64,000 nt of DNA from Undaria pinnatifida (GCA_012845835.1 JABAKD010000025.1:17483976-17547975); one strand, 5' to 3'. Numbered from the stretch's first letter, positions 12,210 to 22,690 are shown. Numbers and translations: made by a program. Notes: generated from the sequence alone by a model not told the origin.

Positions 12210-12423
12210 TGTCAGGGAGTTCAATTGTCATTATTGGCGTTTCTTGCGAGCTCCTGAGGGGAGATCTTGAGATAGAAACCGGAAGGTCCATGGCCGATGG
12301 CATGTCACTCCCCCGTGTGATAACGAACGAACTATTGCATTTAGGACAAAACGCACTTCGAGCCTACGAGGGGAAGTCCTCGGAGCTGATACCACCTGAC
12401 CCGCGGTCGCGCGGATCGGTACA
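12210..12423 (+). repeat. 5' LTR of the gypsy element
   Basis: It starts tgtcagggagttcaattgtc and ends ..gatcggtaca, a TGT..ACA pair. It is about 214 bp and aligns along its length with 17337-17544. Shared internal landmarks are cctacgaggggaagtcctcg and gtgtgataacgaacgaacta. Similarity extends about ten bases upstream of the tgt in both copies, so the true left edge may be slightly earlier. Confidence 0.75.
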
Positions 12424-12479
12424 ATGCAATTGAATTGAGTAAGTTCTACTTAGTGCCCAAAACGTGACCAATTTGCTTT

Positions 12480-13008
12480 TTCGGAGGCCGGAAAGCACTG
12501 TTTTGCGTGCTGGTGTGGGACACCAACCGAAAGCAATGGAAGACCCTACAGCAGCAAGAGGAGCACGAGCGCAGGGCGCTGACGGAGTCCATTCTGCAAC
12601 CTGGGGCAACCCGAGAGGTGGAGGCCGAGCCGGCGGCCGGCTGAAGCCGGAATCAAGGTGGCGATCGGGGAAGATAGACCGCCTAGGTTGGGTGGTGATG
12701 TTGTTATCTTCGAAGATATGCCTGAATTTCTTGTTGCCTACTCGGAGTACGAGCAGCAGATGCATATCACAAACCAAGATGGAGGAGACCGGGTACTCGC
12801 GAGGAGGCGAGAGCTGGTAGATTCGGCGACCCAAATGACGGTGGTTAATGAGTTCTACGATGACAAGCCCTGGATCGACCTCTCCGAGGAGGAGCTAATA
12901 CAAGGGCCCAAAACGTTTGCTGGCGTTGATATGCAGCAGACGAGTAATGAGGATTTTTGCCGCCAGATAGACACATATGTTAAAATTGCGGTAATACCGT
13001 CTGCATGA
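12480..13008 (+). pseudogene. gag: Gag, N-terminal part (disrupted)
   Basis: Two reading frames carry this part of the structural polyprotein of the gypsy element. The first, around 12537, reads WKTLQQQEEHERRALTESIL and stops. The second (12658-13008) includes EDMPEFLVAYSEYEQQMHIT, then a basic ARRREL segment, then EFYDDKPWIDLSEEELIQGP. Acidic and aromatic patches of this kind are seen in gag of related stramenopile elements, to my recollection. The frame is lost soon after 13008, and a C-tract repeat starts at about 13345. The remainder of gag resumes at 14709. Confidence 0.6.
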
Positions 13009-13344
13009 TCACCTCCCAACCTATGCCAAGCAGAGTATGACTAACGAAGTAACGTTTTGGAGCGCGTATACACTAAGCGTTCCTTACAAAGCACTAACGA
13101 TTCGCATTTCTCTCTTTCGTTCTCAATGGCGGTGACATTGCATGACCACATCACCTCGCCTGTTGTATTTGGCAATATGTATCCCTTTCTTAAAATTAGC
13201 GATGTCAGAAAATAATGCTACCTACATGATTGTACCCATCGACTGAAATATTCTGTCTGTCAATCCAAGTACAATAACAAATAATGAAGCTTTTAACACG
13301 TTGTTTACTACACCTAAAAACTGAGTTGCATACTACATGTAACA

Positions 13345-14705
13345 TCATACCTTCTAGAATAAAAAACATTACCAGGCAGGTGATATAGGTGTCTTCTTGC
13401 TGCTACCGTCAGATTCGTCCCCTTCAAGGGTTTTTAGTTTAGTTTCCGCGCACACATAGAAATGCCCCCCCCCCCCCCCCCCCGATCCCTCTTGCTCAAA
13501 CGCCTCACCTAAAATCAAAGTCTACCAGAGTAGTAAACATTACCAGCCAGCTGATACAATCTCATTATCCTTATAGCCATCGATGCCGTAGCTCCAACTC
13601 ATCTCCGCCCTCTTCCCCCCCCCCCCCTTTTGTTCCCCGCCCAGTTCGTTCAAACGCCCCACTTACAATCGAAATCGGCCAGAGTAATAAACACTTCTAC
13701 GCAATTGATATCACGTCATTATCTTTCTAGCCATCCATGACGTAGCTTTCATTTATCCCCCCTCCCCCCCTCCAACGCCCCCTCCTTCTCCACACCCCGC
13801 ACGATCGCCCAGACCCAGCACCGCGCGTATAGCAAGCCCCTATATATATGATTCATACGCGCGATCGGAGTATCACACACAATGTTGCCAAGATGAGTTT
13901 CGACCAAATCCTTGATCTCATAGCTGGAGTGTATTTTAATACTACATGTGACCTAAACCTCTTGAAAACCTTCCCCCCCCCCCCCCTCCTTTTTTTTTTT
14001 TTTTGTCCTCGCTCTCTCTTGCTCAAGCGCCTCATCTAATATCGAAATCCGCCAGAGTAACAAACACTTCCACGTGCTGGATATCACCTCATTATCGTTT
14101 TAGAGCCGTCCATGCCGGTGCTGCTTTTCCCACCCCCCCCCTGCCCCCAACGCCCCCTCCTTCCCCACCACCCGCACCATCGTCTAGACCTAGCACAAGG
14201 CGAACACCAGGCGTATAGCAAACCCTTACATCTATGCGACCTAAACCCTTCCCCCCCCCTCTCCCCCCCCTCCCCCACAAGAAGGATTTGAAGTTTCCAC
14301 GCATAAATTGAGCTGCCCCACCTGTCCTTTCCCCCCTCTCCCCCTCCCGCCCCCCCCCTTGATCAAAATCAGGCCCCCACGTCCTTCAAAACTCCGCCCT
14401 CCCCTCACCGGTTACTCGACTTACAGGATTCACTTGATAAACGGATGCATTTCCTTCCACAGCTGTCAGATTTTGTCCCCCTCAGAACCGGGTTTTATAG
14501 TGTCCGCGCACAGACTGCCTAACATCACCCTGTTGACCCTGATAGCTACACTGTAGTTGCAAGGGGAGTCGCCGACCTATATCCTTAATGAGGACACACA
14601 ACCCGTAATACGCGCGATCGGAGTATCACACACAGCTTGCAAAGATGAGTTTCGACAAAATATTCGATCTCACAGCTGGAGTGTATTTTCATTTTTATAA
14701 CATTC
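13345..14705 (+). repeat. C-tract composite repeat (family 1), block B, inside gag
   Basis: Same architecture as block A: modules with tgtcagattttgtccccctc and tatagtttccgcgcaca, C-runs, and the terminal signature acgcgcgatcggagtatcac to cagctggagtgtatttt at 14609-14688. A partial internal terminus lies at 13852-13940. It ends in an AT-rich tail right where gag coding resumes (about 14709), so it inserted into the retrotransposon after that element had landed. Confidence 0.8.
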
Positions 14706-14708
14706 TGT

Positions 14709-15690
14709 GTGCTGAAGATGGATGGGTGCGTGCCGGTAGATGGCAGGGTGTTCATGCAAAAACGTGCCTTTCGGAAATACCTTGCTGACAGCGGGCTCAC
14801 GGAGGTGGTGAGGCCCGACGGTCGGCAGTACACGCTAAAGCAGGGCAACGTGCTGGTTGAGGCAAATAGCGGCGGGAATCGAGCCACTCAAGTTCCGCCG
14901 CAAGGTGGAAAAAAATATGGGTTTCGATCTCGTAACGCATGACCCTGACGCGTTGTTCAACTTTGTTGCCAAGCAGCAACGGGACCAAGCTGTAATTGAG
15001 GCCAATGATGCTGAACGTCGGCAAACAGCAAAACGGCGTGACGCTAGGTCGATGGCTGCTGCGGAGACCAAGCCGCATGGAAGCGCCGCTGACGAGCACG
15101 ATTCACGCGAGAATACCAAGCCTATTGGTGTGAAATCAGATCGGAATCGTCGGTACGACAACAGCGAGTGTTTCGTATGTGGCAAGCAGGGACACAGGCA
15201 GTGGGACTGCCCCCAAAGCCAGCAGGTTAAGGCGGGGAAAGGCGTCCATGGCCAGAGCCACGGCCAGACCCCCACACAGCAGCAGCAGTCTACAAACGGT
15301 CCCGTTCAGCACACCCGGAGCAAGGCAACTGGGATGGCCCCTGCGTCTGCCACCCCTCGAGCTAGTGGGTACCAGACCGCCTTAAAAGCGGTGGTTACGA
15401 AGACCGAACCTGCTGCGCCTGAAGCGTCTACAAAGAATGACGAAGACTACGTGTACATTCGCGTGCCGCGGGAGAAGATGGCACCAGTGGATAACGGGCT
15501 CACCGAGACGGTGCAGCACCAGGTTTCCCTAAGCGCTGGGCCACAGAATGCAACACCAGTTTTTCACACCGTTCCGGTGCAGCCGGCGGCAACCGCGTCA
15601 CAGCAGTGGCGAGGAGATTCCAGCACCATTTATTCCGCGCGTGTCGCGGTCGTGCAGCCTGGCAGATGTGTTGAGCCGATCGTGAATTGA
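14709..15690 (+). pseudogene. gag: Gag, C-terminal part with CCHC zinc knuckle
   Basis: The first piece (14709-14942) reads ALADSG-type gag sequence. After a frameshift near 14857 the main frame runs 277 codons to 15690. It contains GFDLVTHDPDALFNFVAKQQ, a basic helix, and the zinc knuckle CFVCGKQGHRQWDC at 15169-15210 (C-X2-C-X4-H-X4-C), the classic nucleocapsid RNA-binding motif. A Q/T/P-rich linker follows. The frame closes with TGA at 15688-15690, just before the protease frame opens. Confidence 0.8.
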
Positions 15691-15708
15691 GTAGAGAACG
15701 AACCGCAT

Positions 15709-16056
15709 GTGGAGGTCCTGACGCAGCATCTCGCGGGGGGTCTTGCGGTGCCCGGTGCTTCGGCGGCTGCTGAGGTCAAGGTGCTCATGGATTCTGGTTC
15801 AAGCATCATAGTAATATCGGAGGAGCTGGTACAGGCCCTGCGGGGACAGCCGGGGATGACGCAAACCGCGTTAACGCAGGCGTTTGTTGGGCATGCGCGT
15901 GTGGTGACGTCGTTGGGCCAGGAGTGTAATATTGAGACGAAATCGTGTCCACTCCATTTAATGATCGATACACCATGGGGACCAGTCCGATTTACCATGC
16001 CGTTTATCGTGTTCCCTGGGGAGGCGATGTGGTTGTCACCGGCCAGAAGACGCTGA
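15709..16056 (+). pseudogene. Retropepsin-like aspartic protease domain
   Basis: This 115-codon frame carries VKVLMDSGSSIIVISEELV. The DSG triad, with its hydrophobic lead-in, is the active-site signature of retroviral-type aspartic proteases, which cleave the Gag-Pol polyprotein. The frame shifts near 16025; the expected continuation (GDVVVTGQKTLREKLDIDIM) is then read in the neighbouring frame and ends at a stop near 16086. One residue of catalytic type is present, but the gene is broken downstream. Confidence 0.8.
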
Positions 16057-16545
16057 GAGAGAAACTCGACATCGACATAATGGCGTAGCTCAAGACCTCT
16101 GTACTGAAGGCACAAGGGCGTCAAGGGGGCGCTGGGATGAAGCTTACAGCTCGTTCTGTGGGCGAGCCCAACGATGGTGCTGTGCTGCGAGCGGCGATGG
16201 CTGTCACAGCGTTCGTGCCGGGCGGTGACGCGCCAGGCGACGTGGACGATGAGGTCGCACTGACGCTGCCGTCTCAACGACCCATGATATTCCAGGATTC
16301 CGACGTGGAAATGCGGGATCGTGCGGGCGTCTTTGAAACAGCTGTCGATAACGCTGTTGAGCATGGCTCCCCGCCGGAATGTGCCAAGATGCTGCGCGAT
16401 ATCGTTTTTTGCGCGCGCCTTGACGTGTTATGTCGGGCGTTGTCGGGTGACCCACCTGCACGCAATAGCCTGTGGCGGTCCGGTTTCATTCAGGGGCAAA
16501 GGTTGTGCGGGCGAAGACCCCACCTGAACGTAATCGCCTGTGGTG
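16025..16545 (+). pseudogene. pol: Protease-RT linker and start of reverse transcriptase
   Basis: A frame from 16137 runs through an acidic linker to ARLDVLCRALSGDPPA, a phrase that in related gypsy elements sits just before the RT domain. The neighbouring frame then reads GAKVVRAK, normally the start of the RT fingers. No YVDD catalytic box, RNase H or integrase follows. This marks the left edge of a large internal deletion. Confidence 0.6.
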
Positions 16546-16780
16546 GAGTGCGGCAGAGTCTTGCCCCGACTGCCTCTCGGCTATCAATCGGGCTGCAAGC
16601 GGCGACGAGTTTGTCGTCAAGGTGGCCTGGGAAGGACTGGAGGAGGCGGAGAGCACCTGGGAGCCGGTGTCGCGCGTGTTCCATGACGCGCCGGCCGTGC
16701 TGCAAAAAGAGCTCAAGGCACTGCGGCTGGAGGCGGAACAGAAGTGGGCGCTCGTGCAGCGGTATAGGCTGCGTTTGTGA
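16546..16780 (+). pseudogene. C-terminal chromodomain of the gypsy element
   Basis: The 16472-16780 frame ends with EFVVKVAWEGLEEAESTWEP, then SRVFHDAPAVLQKELKAL. The V-x-W-x-G..ES-T-W-E-P pattern is the chromodomain signature found at the C-terminus of chromovirus integrases, where it reads histone marks and guides integration. It normally lies more than 1000 codons after the RT start, but here it is about 40 codons away. It is in frame with GAKVVRAK, so the deletion junction kept the frame. Confidence 0.75.
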
Positions 16781-17336
16781 TCATATTGTGGTTTGGGGGG
16801 ATCCCGAATTTGGAATTGCTGATTGTTGGTTTGATCGAAAAGTTGAATTTCGAGTTTTTTTGCTGACTTGGAATTTCTGCGCCGGGCGCTGATAGCACCT
16901 GATGCAGCCACAGCTGGTGGTTCATCGCCGAGGCTGTGTGAGGACAGAGCATGTCCGAGGCTGATGCTTCCGTTTCACAGGGGTGGCTATTGTGCTGGAA
17001 TACACATTCCTTATGTGGTCTGGGTTTCGGCAAGTTGCATGTGCAATTGGAGGTGTGACGCGTGGTGCGTGGTTTGCTTGAAGATGCATTCGTGACGACG
17101 TGGCTGCTGAACAACCGTTATTCACGGTCAGTAAACGTGGTAGAACTTAGGTCGTGGTGAAACTGACCGGTATGTTGGATTTGACCATTGCCCAACGTAC
17201 GGACAGCTATGTTTATCAAAAAGCTACTCGGTCTGTGCCAACGTGTGGTTGGTAGCCCGAGATGGGCTTTTGGAGGGTGCTGTACCGCTGTGGTCGTATT
17301 ATTGCGCGTTTTACCGTACAATGGTTGGACACATTT
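16781..17336. other. 3' untranslated region of the gypsy element
   Basis: This lies between the chromodomain stop and the 3' LTR. No gene is seen. The last 55 bases (17282-17336) also occur in reverse orientation downstream of the LTR (see 17545-17690). Confidence 0.45.
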
Positions 17337-17544
17337 TGTCAGGGAGTTCAATTGTCATTATTGGCGTTTCTTGTGAGCTCTTGAGATCTTGATATACAAA
17401 CGGGAAGGTCCATTGCCGATGGCATGTCACTTCCTCGTGTGATAACGAACGAACTATTGCATTGTGGACGAACGCACTCCGAGCCTACGAGGGGAAGTCC
17501 TCGGAGCTGATACCACCGGGCCCGCGGTCGCGCGAGTCGGTACA
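17337..17544 (+). repeat. 3' LTR of the gypsy element
   Basis: Direct repeat of 12210-12423. It has the same start (tgtcagggagttcaattgtc) and the same closing landmarks (ccgcggtcgcgcg, cggtaca). It is about 208 bp; the two LTRs differ by scattered substitutions and small indels, so the insertion is not recent. Confidence 0.75.
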
Positions 17545-17690
17545 ACGGCATGTCACTTCCCCGTGTGATAACGGGAGACCTCAAGAGCTCACAAGAAACC
17601 CCAGTAATGACAATTGAACTCCCTGACAAAATGTATCCAACCATTGTACGGTAAAATGCCCAACGATACGACCACAGCGGTACAAGTGAA
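17545..17690 (-). repeat. Inverted partial LTR copy, forming a large palindrome
   Basis: From 17579 to 17686 the sequence is the reverse complement of 17282-17386, covering both the 55 bases upstream of the 3' LTR and the first 50 bases of the LTR, with under ten mismatches over about 105 bp. Between the arms, ggcatgtcacttcc-cgtgtg is repeated in direct orientation at about 17420 and 17551. The result is a long stem with a loop of about 190 bases. Confidence 0.75.
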
Positions 17691-18680
17691 ATAATAATGT
17701 TTTTTAACATTTTATTTTGGCCGACGGAGCTCCTCTCGCCTTTTCATGTGCTATGAAGGGTTACTGTGTGTGACCTGTACAGCTCCTCAAGCGAGAAGCG
17801 CCAGAAAAGCCAGGTGCACGCCGCTATCGTAGCTTGCGTTAGTTTCGCGACTACCAGTGCCTTCACCAGTGGAGCGTTGCGGCTATTAACAGACCACACC
17901 GAGATATCGCTTGAGAGTGGAAACAGGGGGGAAACAATAGCAGCACACAGTTGTGGTCTTTTGTCGGCGAACTGAGAGCGGATGTCGTGTTGGTGCGGTT
18001 GCTGTGTTGTGTGTTACTTCCTTGATCCTTGCTGTTGACCGCTGCTGCTGTGAGGTGGGATTTCTGCTGCTTCGAGATTTGGGTTGCGCTGAATTCTGGA
18101 AGTTGAAGCTGCAACTACTCTAATAATGAGTATGATGGCACGGTAGATGGTATTGACTGAATTTGCTGAACCGATGCGGCGGAACGGGGGTTTCCCCGAG
18201 GGGCAACTCCCGCCACGCGCGCCTCGACCCCTGGCTAGGCCCGGCGGGGAGGGAACCCTCAGCCAATGGAATTGAGGCTCGGAAAACGCAGAGATGATAG
18301 CCATAGTCTATGCCTATTGGATAATATCGATCTTTCATCCGAAGAGAACAAAGATAACGCTAGTGATCTTTGGTGCCGGCTTCCCATGCGACGGCAGCAG
18401 CAGCAACCTTTGTTCCTGGTTCGGCAACGACACACACGAAGGTGAATGTCGCTGCAACAGTCGACCAGAAGATGTCACACCGGTCTGGGCTTCCTTCGCG
18501 AAGTATTCACCGGCGGTTCCCGTCTGAACCGCACCATATGTCAAGAACGTCAAAGGCTGCCTGAAGAACGGAGAAGGCAATAATTGTCCCTTGTATTGTA
18601 CAATCACAATGGTACGAATAGTTGTGAAACGTTATTCGCAGAAGGACCACGATGCAAGAGTGGAAGTTGGTTGTCGCTGT
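17691..18680. other. No confident gene
   Basis: Frames of 60-96 codons overlap on both strands. Around 18350-18560 both strands give plausible peptides (for example ATFTFVCVVAEPGTK on minus), but there is no domain and no convincing pair of splice sites. Confidence 0.35.
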
Positions 18681-18683
18681 TGG

Positions 18684-18830
18684 TTACATAGAACTACCCA
18701 CTGGCCCACGTAGTCACTTGACTGCGTGGTTCAGTGGGTAGTGCTATATAACCAACAAAATATATGTTTGCGAGTCCGCGAATTGATTCTCACCGACTTC
18801 GTAACAGGGATCTCGGGGGCTCTCTCCCCT
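18684..18830 (+). repeat. tRNA-like palindromic repeat (family 2), copy 1
   Basis: ggttacatagaactacccac, then tggcccacgtagtcac, pairs with the following gactgcgtggttcagtgggtagtgctatataacc, giving a stem of about 36 bp with almost no loop. The right arm continues into a tRNA-like half with an A-box-like tggttcagtggg and a degenerate T-arm ending accgacttc. No standard acceptor stem forms, so this is a tRNA-derived repeat and not a working tRNA. Confidence 0.65.
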
Positions 18831-18894
18831 CGCCACGCACTGCCGTAGTACGCAGGAGCAAATTATCAGAAATAACCATTCACGTCTCCAGCGT

Positions 18895-19140
18895 GTTGAT
18901 TTGGGACTTTCAGTATGACAGTTACGTATCAGTTTCGTGCTGGTTTGGGCTTCTGGACCATTATTGGGTGCCTAGTAGTACCTGACTGGCGTTCTTGATG
19001 GTAGAGTACTGTGCGCTCTCGCTCGGGAGCTCACTTTTCTCGGAGGTCTCAGGCATGAGTTCTCTGCTCGACTTGCCTCTACCCTGTGGTTGGGAAACAT
19101 AATACAATGACTGGAAACCTACCCCACTTGGAGCTGACGG
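18895..19140. repeat. Direct repeat (family 7), copy 1
   Basis: About 245 bp, starting gttgatttgggactttcagt and ending cctaccccacttgga, matches 21619-21863 at roughly 90 per cent. One frame reads similarly in both copies, but this copy has two in-frame stops, so coding is doubtful. Confidence 0.8.
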
Positions 19141-19198
19141 ACATTCTAGACCAAACCAATTCGGTCTAGTCTCATGAGGGGTCTAGGGGTCAGCAGTA

Positions 19199-19505
19199 TT
19201 GGAACAGGGCCGTGCTATCATCGAAACTTGGTGGGGAAGGAAGGGCCATGTTTGTGGAGTCAACCTTTTTCGAGATCAGCGAAGAAAAGCAGCAAGGCGC
19301 AAGGAGGAGTCCGGTGGGGAGAAGGAGAGAGCCACCGCTGGTATGGCAGGGAGAGATGCTGTACTGCCATCGTCGGAATTCTTCGATAGTGGAAGAGCGA
19401 GGGCAGCTTGATAGGCGAGTTGTCTTCGGACCCAGAATGATGTTTTCGTGGAGACGTCGTTTTCAGGGAGAAGCCACTGCTGCTGTAGACTACGTACAGC
19501 AGTAG
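19199..19505 (+). CDS. Weak ORF candidate, unknown
   Basis: Two overlapping plus frames are open. One (19199-19408) is very basic, with FRDQRRKAARRKEESGGEKE, and ends in FFDSGRARAA. The other (19212-19505) contains FVESTFFEISEEKQQGARRS. No domain is recognised and no clear acceptor precedes it. The purine-rich base composition alone may keep several frames open. After it, 19505-19660 holds two copies of gaaagccctayggyggagya followed by gccgtaggca. Confidence 0.2.
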
Positions 19506-19660
19506 TAGCGAAAGCCCTACGGTGGAGCATGACCGTAGGCAGGGAGTAGCAGCAACATACGTCCAAGGTGATAGCGTAACCTAGGACACCCCCACCGTAT
19601 ACAGCGGGCAGGGGGGTTAACTGCAGCAACTGAAAGCCCTATGGCGGAAGTACAGCCGTA

Positions 19661-20290
19661 GGCAACCTCGCCGTGTGTTGCGAGCGGGGGATTCTTAGTC
19701 GCAAGGTATTTATTTTGTTATATATTTGGCGTGTGCCCTCTACTTCGGAAGGTTGGTTGTGGAGGCAGCAGGTATTGGGTTACCTGCATTTTCCGCGAGA
19801 AGTCGCATGGCCGCCAGCTATGTGCTTCCTGCCGCTGACAACAGTGATAGGAATGGACGTGGGTTGATCGTGGGCTGTCTGCAGCAGTACCAAATAACGA
19901 TATAGGGATTCGTCCGGGCAACAAGTCAAGCGGCATGGTCGCACGCACTCCATGATGTGCAGCAACAACAGCAGCGGGAGAGGTCATGGAAGGAACAAAT
20001 CGGTTCATAATATCACCAGTCGGAGCTTTATGGTTCCGCAACATCGCGGGGCGCGGGGGGGGAACAGGCATGATCAAAGTGGTGAACCTATTTTTACGAT
20101 GGATTCCTTTTTCAATCGAAATATTGCTTTTGGTCGAATATGACGTTTATTTATTTACGGCAAGAACGGAGACCCGTAAATAGTAGGCGGTTTATTTGCG
20201 GTTAGAGTGGAGACCCGCAGATAGTATCATCTCAGATTCGTTCTGGGTGGAATACGTAGCCTTTTTCACCTGGTAGTTTTGAAGTGTGGT
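19661..20290. other. No gene recognised
   Basis: Only short chance frames on both strands. Two tandem phrases, ttatttacggcaagaacgga and gtttatttgcggttagagtg, each followed by gagacccg, sit at 20149-20220. Confidence 0.4.
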
Positions 20291-20520
20291 TTCATGTTCA
20301 AATCAAACAGTCTTTGTAAATCCTAAAAACTTGTAGTGTTTTTCTGGTGTAGACAGGACCAGAAGGGAACTGGTGGAGCTGATATACCTAGGATAGCGCC
20401 TGGTGAATTTGAAAGTGTCTTTTTCATGTTCAAATCAAACCGTTTGTTGATCCGAAAAACTTCAGTGTTTTTCCGGTGTAGACAGGACCAGAAGAGAACT
20501 GGTGGAGCTGACATACACAC
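20291..20520. repeat. Tandem duplication, 132-bp spacing
   Basis: ttcatgttcaaatcaaac, gtgttttt, then ggtgtagacaggaccagaag and aactggtggagctga occur at 20291 and again from 20423. The copies are about 85-90 per cent identical. They are non-coding. Confidence 0.8.
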
Positions 20521-21618
20521 AACAACGATTTGGAGACAAGGGTACGTAGGTGCACCATATTGAGAGGTGCATCGCTGATGTATGGTATTGATGGTGGCAC
20601 TGCTTGAATTTTGCGGGTGTCTTTTATTTTGGCAGTAGTTTTCTGATTGATTGCAAAATGGAGGTGGGCGTATTCATGATTGTTGGTTGTTTTACCAACA
20701 GTATCATTTTGCGAATGCTTGTTCGCATAGGAGGAGTGAAACACGAAATGTTTTTGCGATGGTCGAATAGTTTGCGTAGCTGGGAGGGCTTGAGCTGTTC
20801 GTATCGATAGTGGCGGCATTTTAATATTTGATTTATTCGATTATTTGGAACTAAAGCAAACAAAAGCCAAAAGGATAGTATTTTCGGTTTAATGGTAGTT
20901 TCCACATGACCAATATCTCGGGTAATTACGCTTGTTGGCGAAGATTGGTTACACTGGCTTATAGGTCTTGCTAGTATCTCTTGTTTGTGGTTGCCTACGT
21001 GTGTTGACGAGATGGGGTTGGGCATCCTTGTGACCGTACAGTACCGGACATACTGGTCTCAAATGAGAGAGGGGGTGCAAAGTCATAATTAATCATTGAA
21101 TTACCGATGTTAATTTTCCGAGCTTGATGGGTGGTTACAATCTTGTTTGGGAATTCGAAGGATGAGATACGTTGAGCATTTGATTATTTCACAAGCAGTT
21201 GTTCTGCATTTGTTTTGCAACGAAAAACGGGGTGGCTTGTGGATGGTCAGATACGCTTTGTGTCAGGGAGGGCGTAGGCTAATTTTTACGTCGGATAAAT
21301 TCTGTGTTTGCGGACAAGAATTTATGCTATATTGTTTTACCGATATGATCTGTGTATCTACGGCGGTAGTAGGGGACAACGGGAGACCTTTGTCCGGGTG
21401 CCCTCGCGATCTCTGGCGTTTTATCTGTCGCAATTAGTTTTTGCCCTGATGGCGCGGCTGTTGCGATCTCTTCTTGTGATTACAATTGTTGTAAGTGGGA
21501 GTATGGAAGTGGTTTTCGCTCATGGGGATGAGTTTCCTCTTGCCATTCTTGTTGTTTTAGGCTATGGAATTGAGTCAATTGTCGATTCGTCTCTGTCTTG
21601 TGAAGAATCCGGGAAGCT
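20521..21618. other. No confident gene; possible signal-peptide exon
   Basis: The only coding hint is MARLLRSLLVITIV (ATG at 21449), which stops at a GTAAGT donor near 21491. It would make a short secretory-signal exon. The enclosing 223-codon frame (21308-21979) runs on through a repeat and a tRNA-like element, so that frame as a whole is not credible. Confidence 0.25.
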
Positions 21619-21863
21619 GTTGATTTGGGATTTTCAGTATGACAGTAACGTATCAGTTTCGTGCCGGTTGGGGCTTCTGGACTATTATTGGGTGCCTAGT
21701 AGTACCTGGCTGGCGTTCTTGATGGTAGACTACTGTGCACTCTCTCTCGGGAGCTCACTCTTATCGGAGGTCTCACGCATGAGTTCTCTGCTCGACTTGC
21801 CTCTACGCTGTGGTTGGGAGACACCATACAACGACTTGAAACCTACCCCACTTGAATCTAACA
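21619..21863. repeat. Direct repeat (family 7), copy 2
   Basis: Matches 18895-19140. It is followed directly by a short unique stretch and a minus-strand tRNA-like element, whereas copy 1 is preceded by one, so the block may belong to a larger unit that includes the tRNA-like part. Confidence 0.8.
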
Positions 21864-21930
21864 AACACAGCGCGCACGCTCGCACAGACCTTATTTCCTT
21901 TCTTCTTTTCCCGGAAAAAAGCAGAAATAT

Positions 21931-22010
21931 GAAGTCAGTGGGACTCGAACCCACGACGTATCTTTTGTGGGTTATATAGAACTCTCCACTGGCCCACGTA
22001 GTCACATCTT
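21931..22010 (-). repeat. tRNA-like repeat (family 2), copy 2
   Basis: On the minus strand it has a perfect T-arm, gtgggttcgagtcccac, followed by tgacttca as a 3' acceptor-like end. A ggcccagtgg..agttctatataacc segment lies upstream in the D-arm and anticodon region. The 5' acceptor does not pair with tgacttc, so this is a tRNA-derived repeat head or pseudo-tRNA. Confidence 0.6.
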
Positions 22011-22139
22011 TGTAGGTTGTACAAGGGGCTACGCCGGCGGCCTGGACGGCCGCCGGTCGCAGCGCAGGACATGAGGATAGTAAATATTAAGAGGGTAAGA
22101 AGTAATGCCAAGAGTTAGACGAAGTTTGTTAATTCATAT

Positions 22140-22290
22140 ATGGGAGATACTGGAAAGGGAAAAAGCCGACAAATTTTTCCCGATTTCCCGTGTGCGGCGG
22201 AACAATGCGAGAAGGCAGCCTGGAAATTATGGGAGAGCATGGCGGTTCACCCCAGCTGGGTGACGCTCTGCGTTGCTACGCAGAAAGGCG
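22140..22290 (+). other. Possible coding block before the minisatellite
   Basis: Two plus frames are open and have protein-like composition (QIFPDFPCAAEQCEKAAWKL in one, SLEIMGEHGGSPQLGDALRC in the other). The frame cannot be chosen, and no splice pair is clear. It may be an upstream exon of the gene at 22759-23084. Confidence 0.2.
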
Positions 22291-22296
22291 CGGCCA

Positions 22297-22690
22297 CAGC
22301 TGCTGCTGTGCATATACCTGCTGTGCATATACCATTTGTAGCTTCGTGATGCTGCTGTGCATATACCATTTGTAGCTTCGTCATGCTGCAGGCTCATCAT
22401 AGCTTCAGCTACTGCTGTACATCATGTACATGTACGTGCTGCTGATTTATACGTGCTGCTGTAGACTACCGGGGTTTAAAAAATATTGAGAGTTCGCAGT
22501 TCTCCACGACGCCTAGCTGCTGCTGTGCATATACCATTTGTAGCTTCGTGATTCTGCTGTGCATATACCATTTGTAGCTTCGTGATGCTGCTGTGCATAT
22601 ACCATTTGTAGCTTCGTGATGCTGCAGGCTCATCATAGCTTCAGCTACTGCTGTACATCATGTACATGTATATTTATACGTGCTGCTGTA
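22297..22690. repeat. Minisatellite, 33-39-bp unit inside a duplicated 210-bp block
   Basis: ctgctgtgcatataccattt followed by gtagcttcgtgatg occurs about five times. The whole cluster, plus caggctcatcatagcttcag and tgtacatcatgtacatgta, is itself duplicated (about 22297-22480 and 22516-22715). Confidence 0.85.

Larger units (their letters stand above)
12210..17544 (+). mobile_element. Ty3/gypsy LTR retrotransposon, internally deleted and interrupted
   Basis: Two direct LTR-like repeats (12210-12423 and 17337-17544) bracket gag, a retropepsin, the first part of the reverse-transcriptase region and a chromodomain, in that order on the plus strand. This is the Ty3/gypsy chromovirus layout. The gag region is split by a C-tract composite repeat (13345-14705). 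RT, RNase H and integrase are almost entirely missing: the pre-RT phrase GAKVVRAK is followed within about 40 codons by the chromodomain. Several frames are shifted and stops interrupt them, so the copy is dead. No target duplication can be read because the sequence downstream of the 3' LTR is rearranged. Confidence 0.8.

Noticed and set aside
21308-21979. 223-codon plus ORF
   Set aside because: It crosses a duplicated non-coding block and reads into a minus-strand tRNA-like T-arm; the homologous block at 18.9 kb has stops in the same frame.
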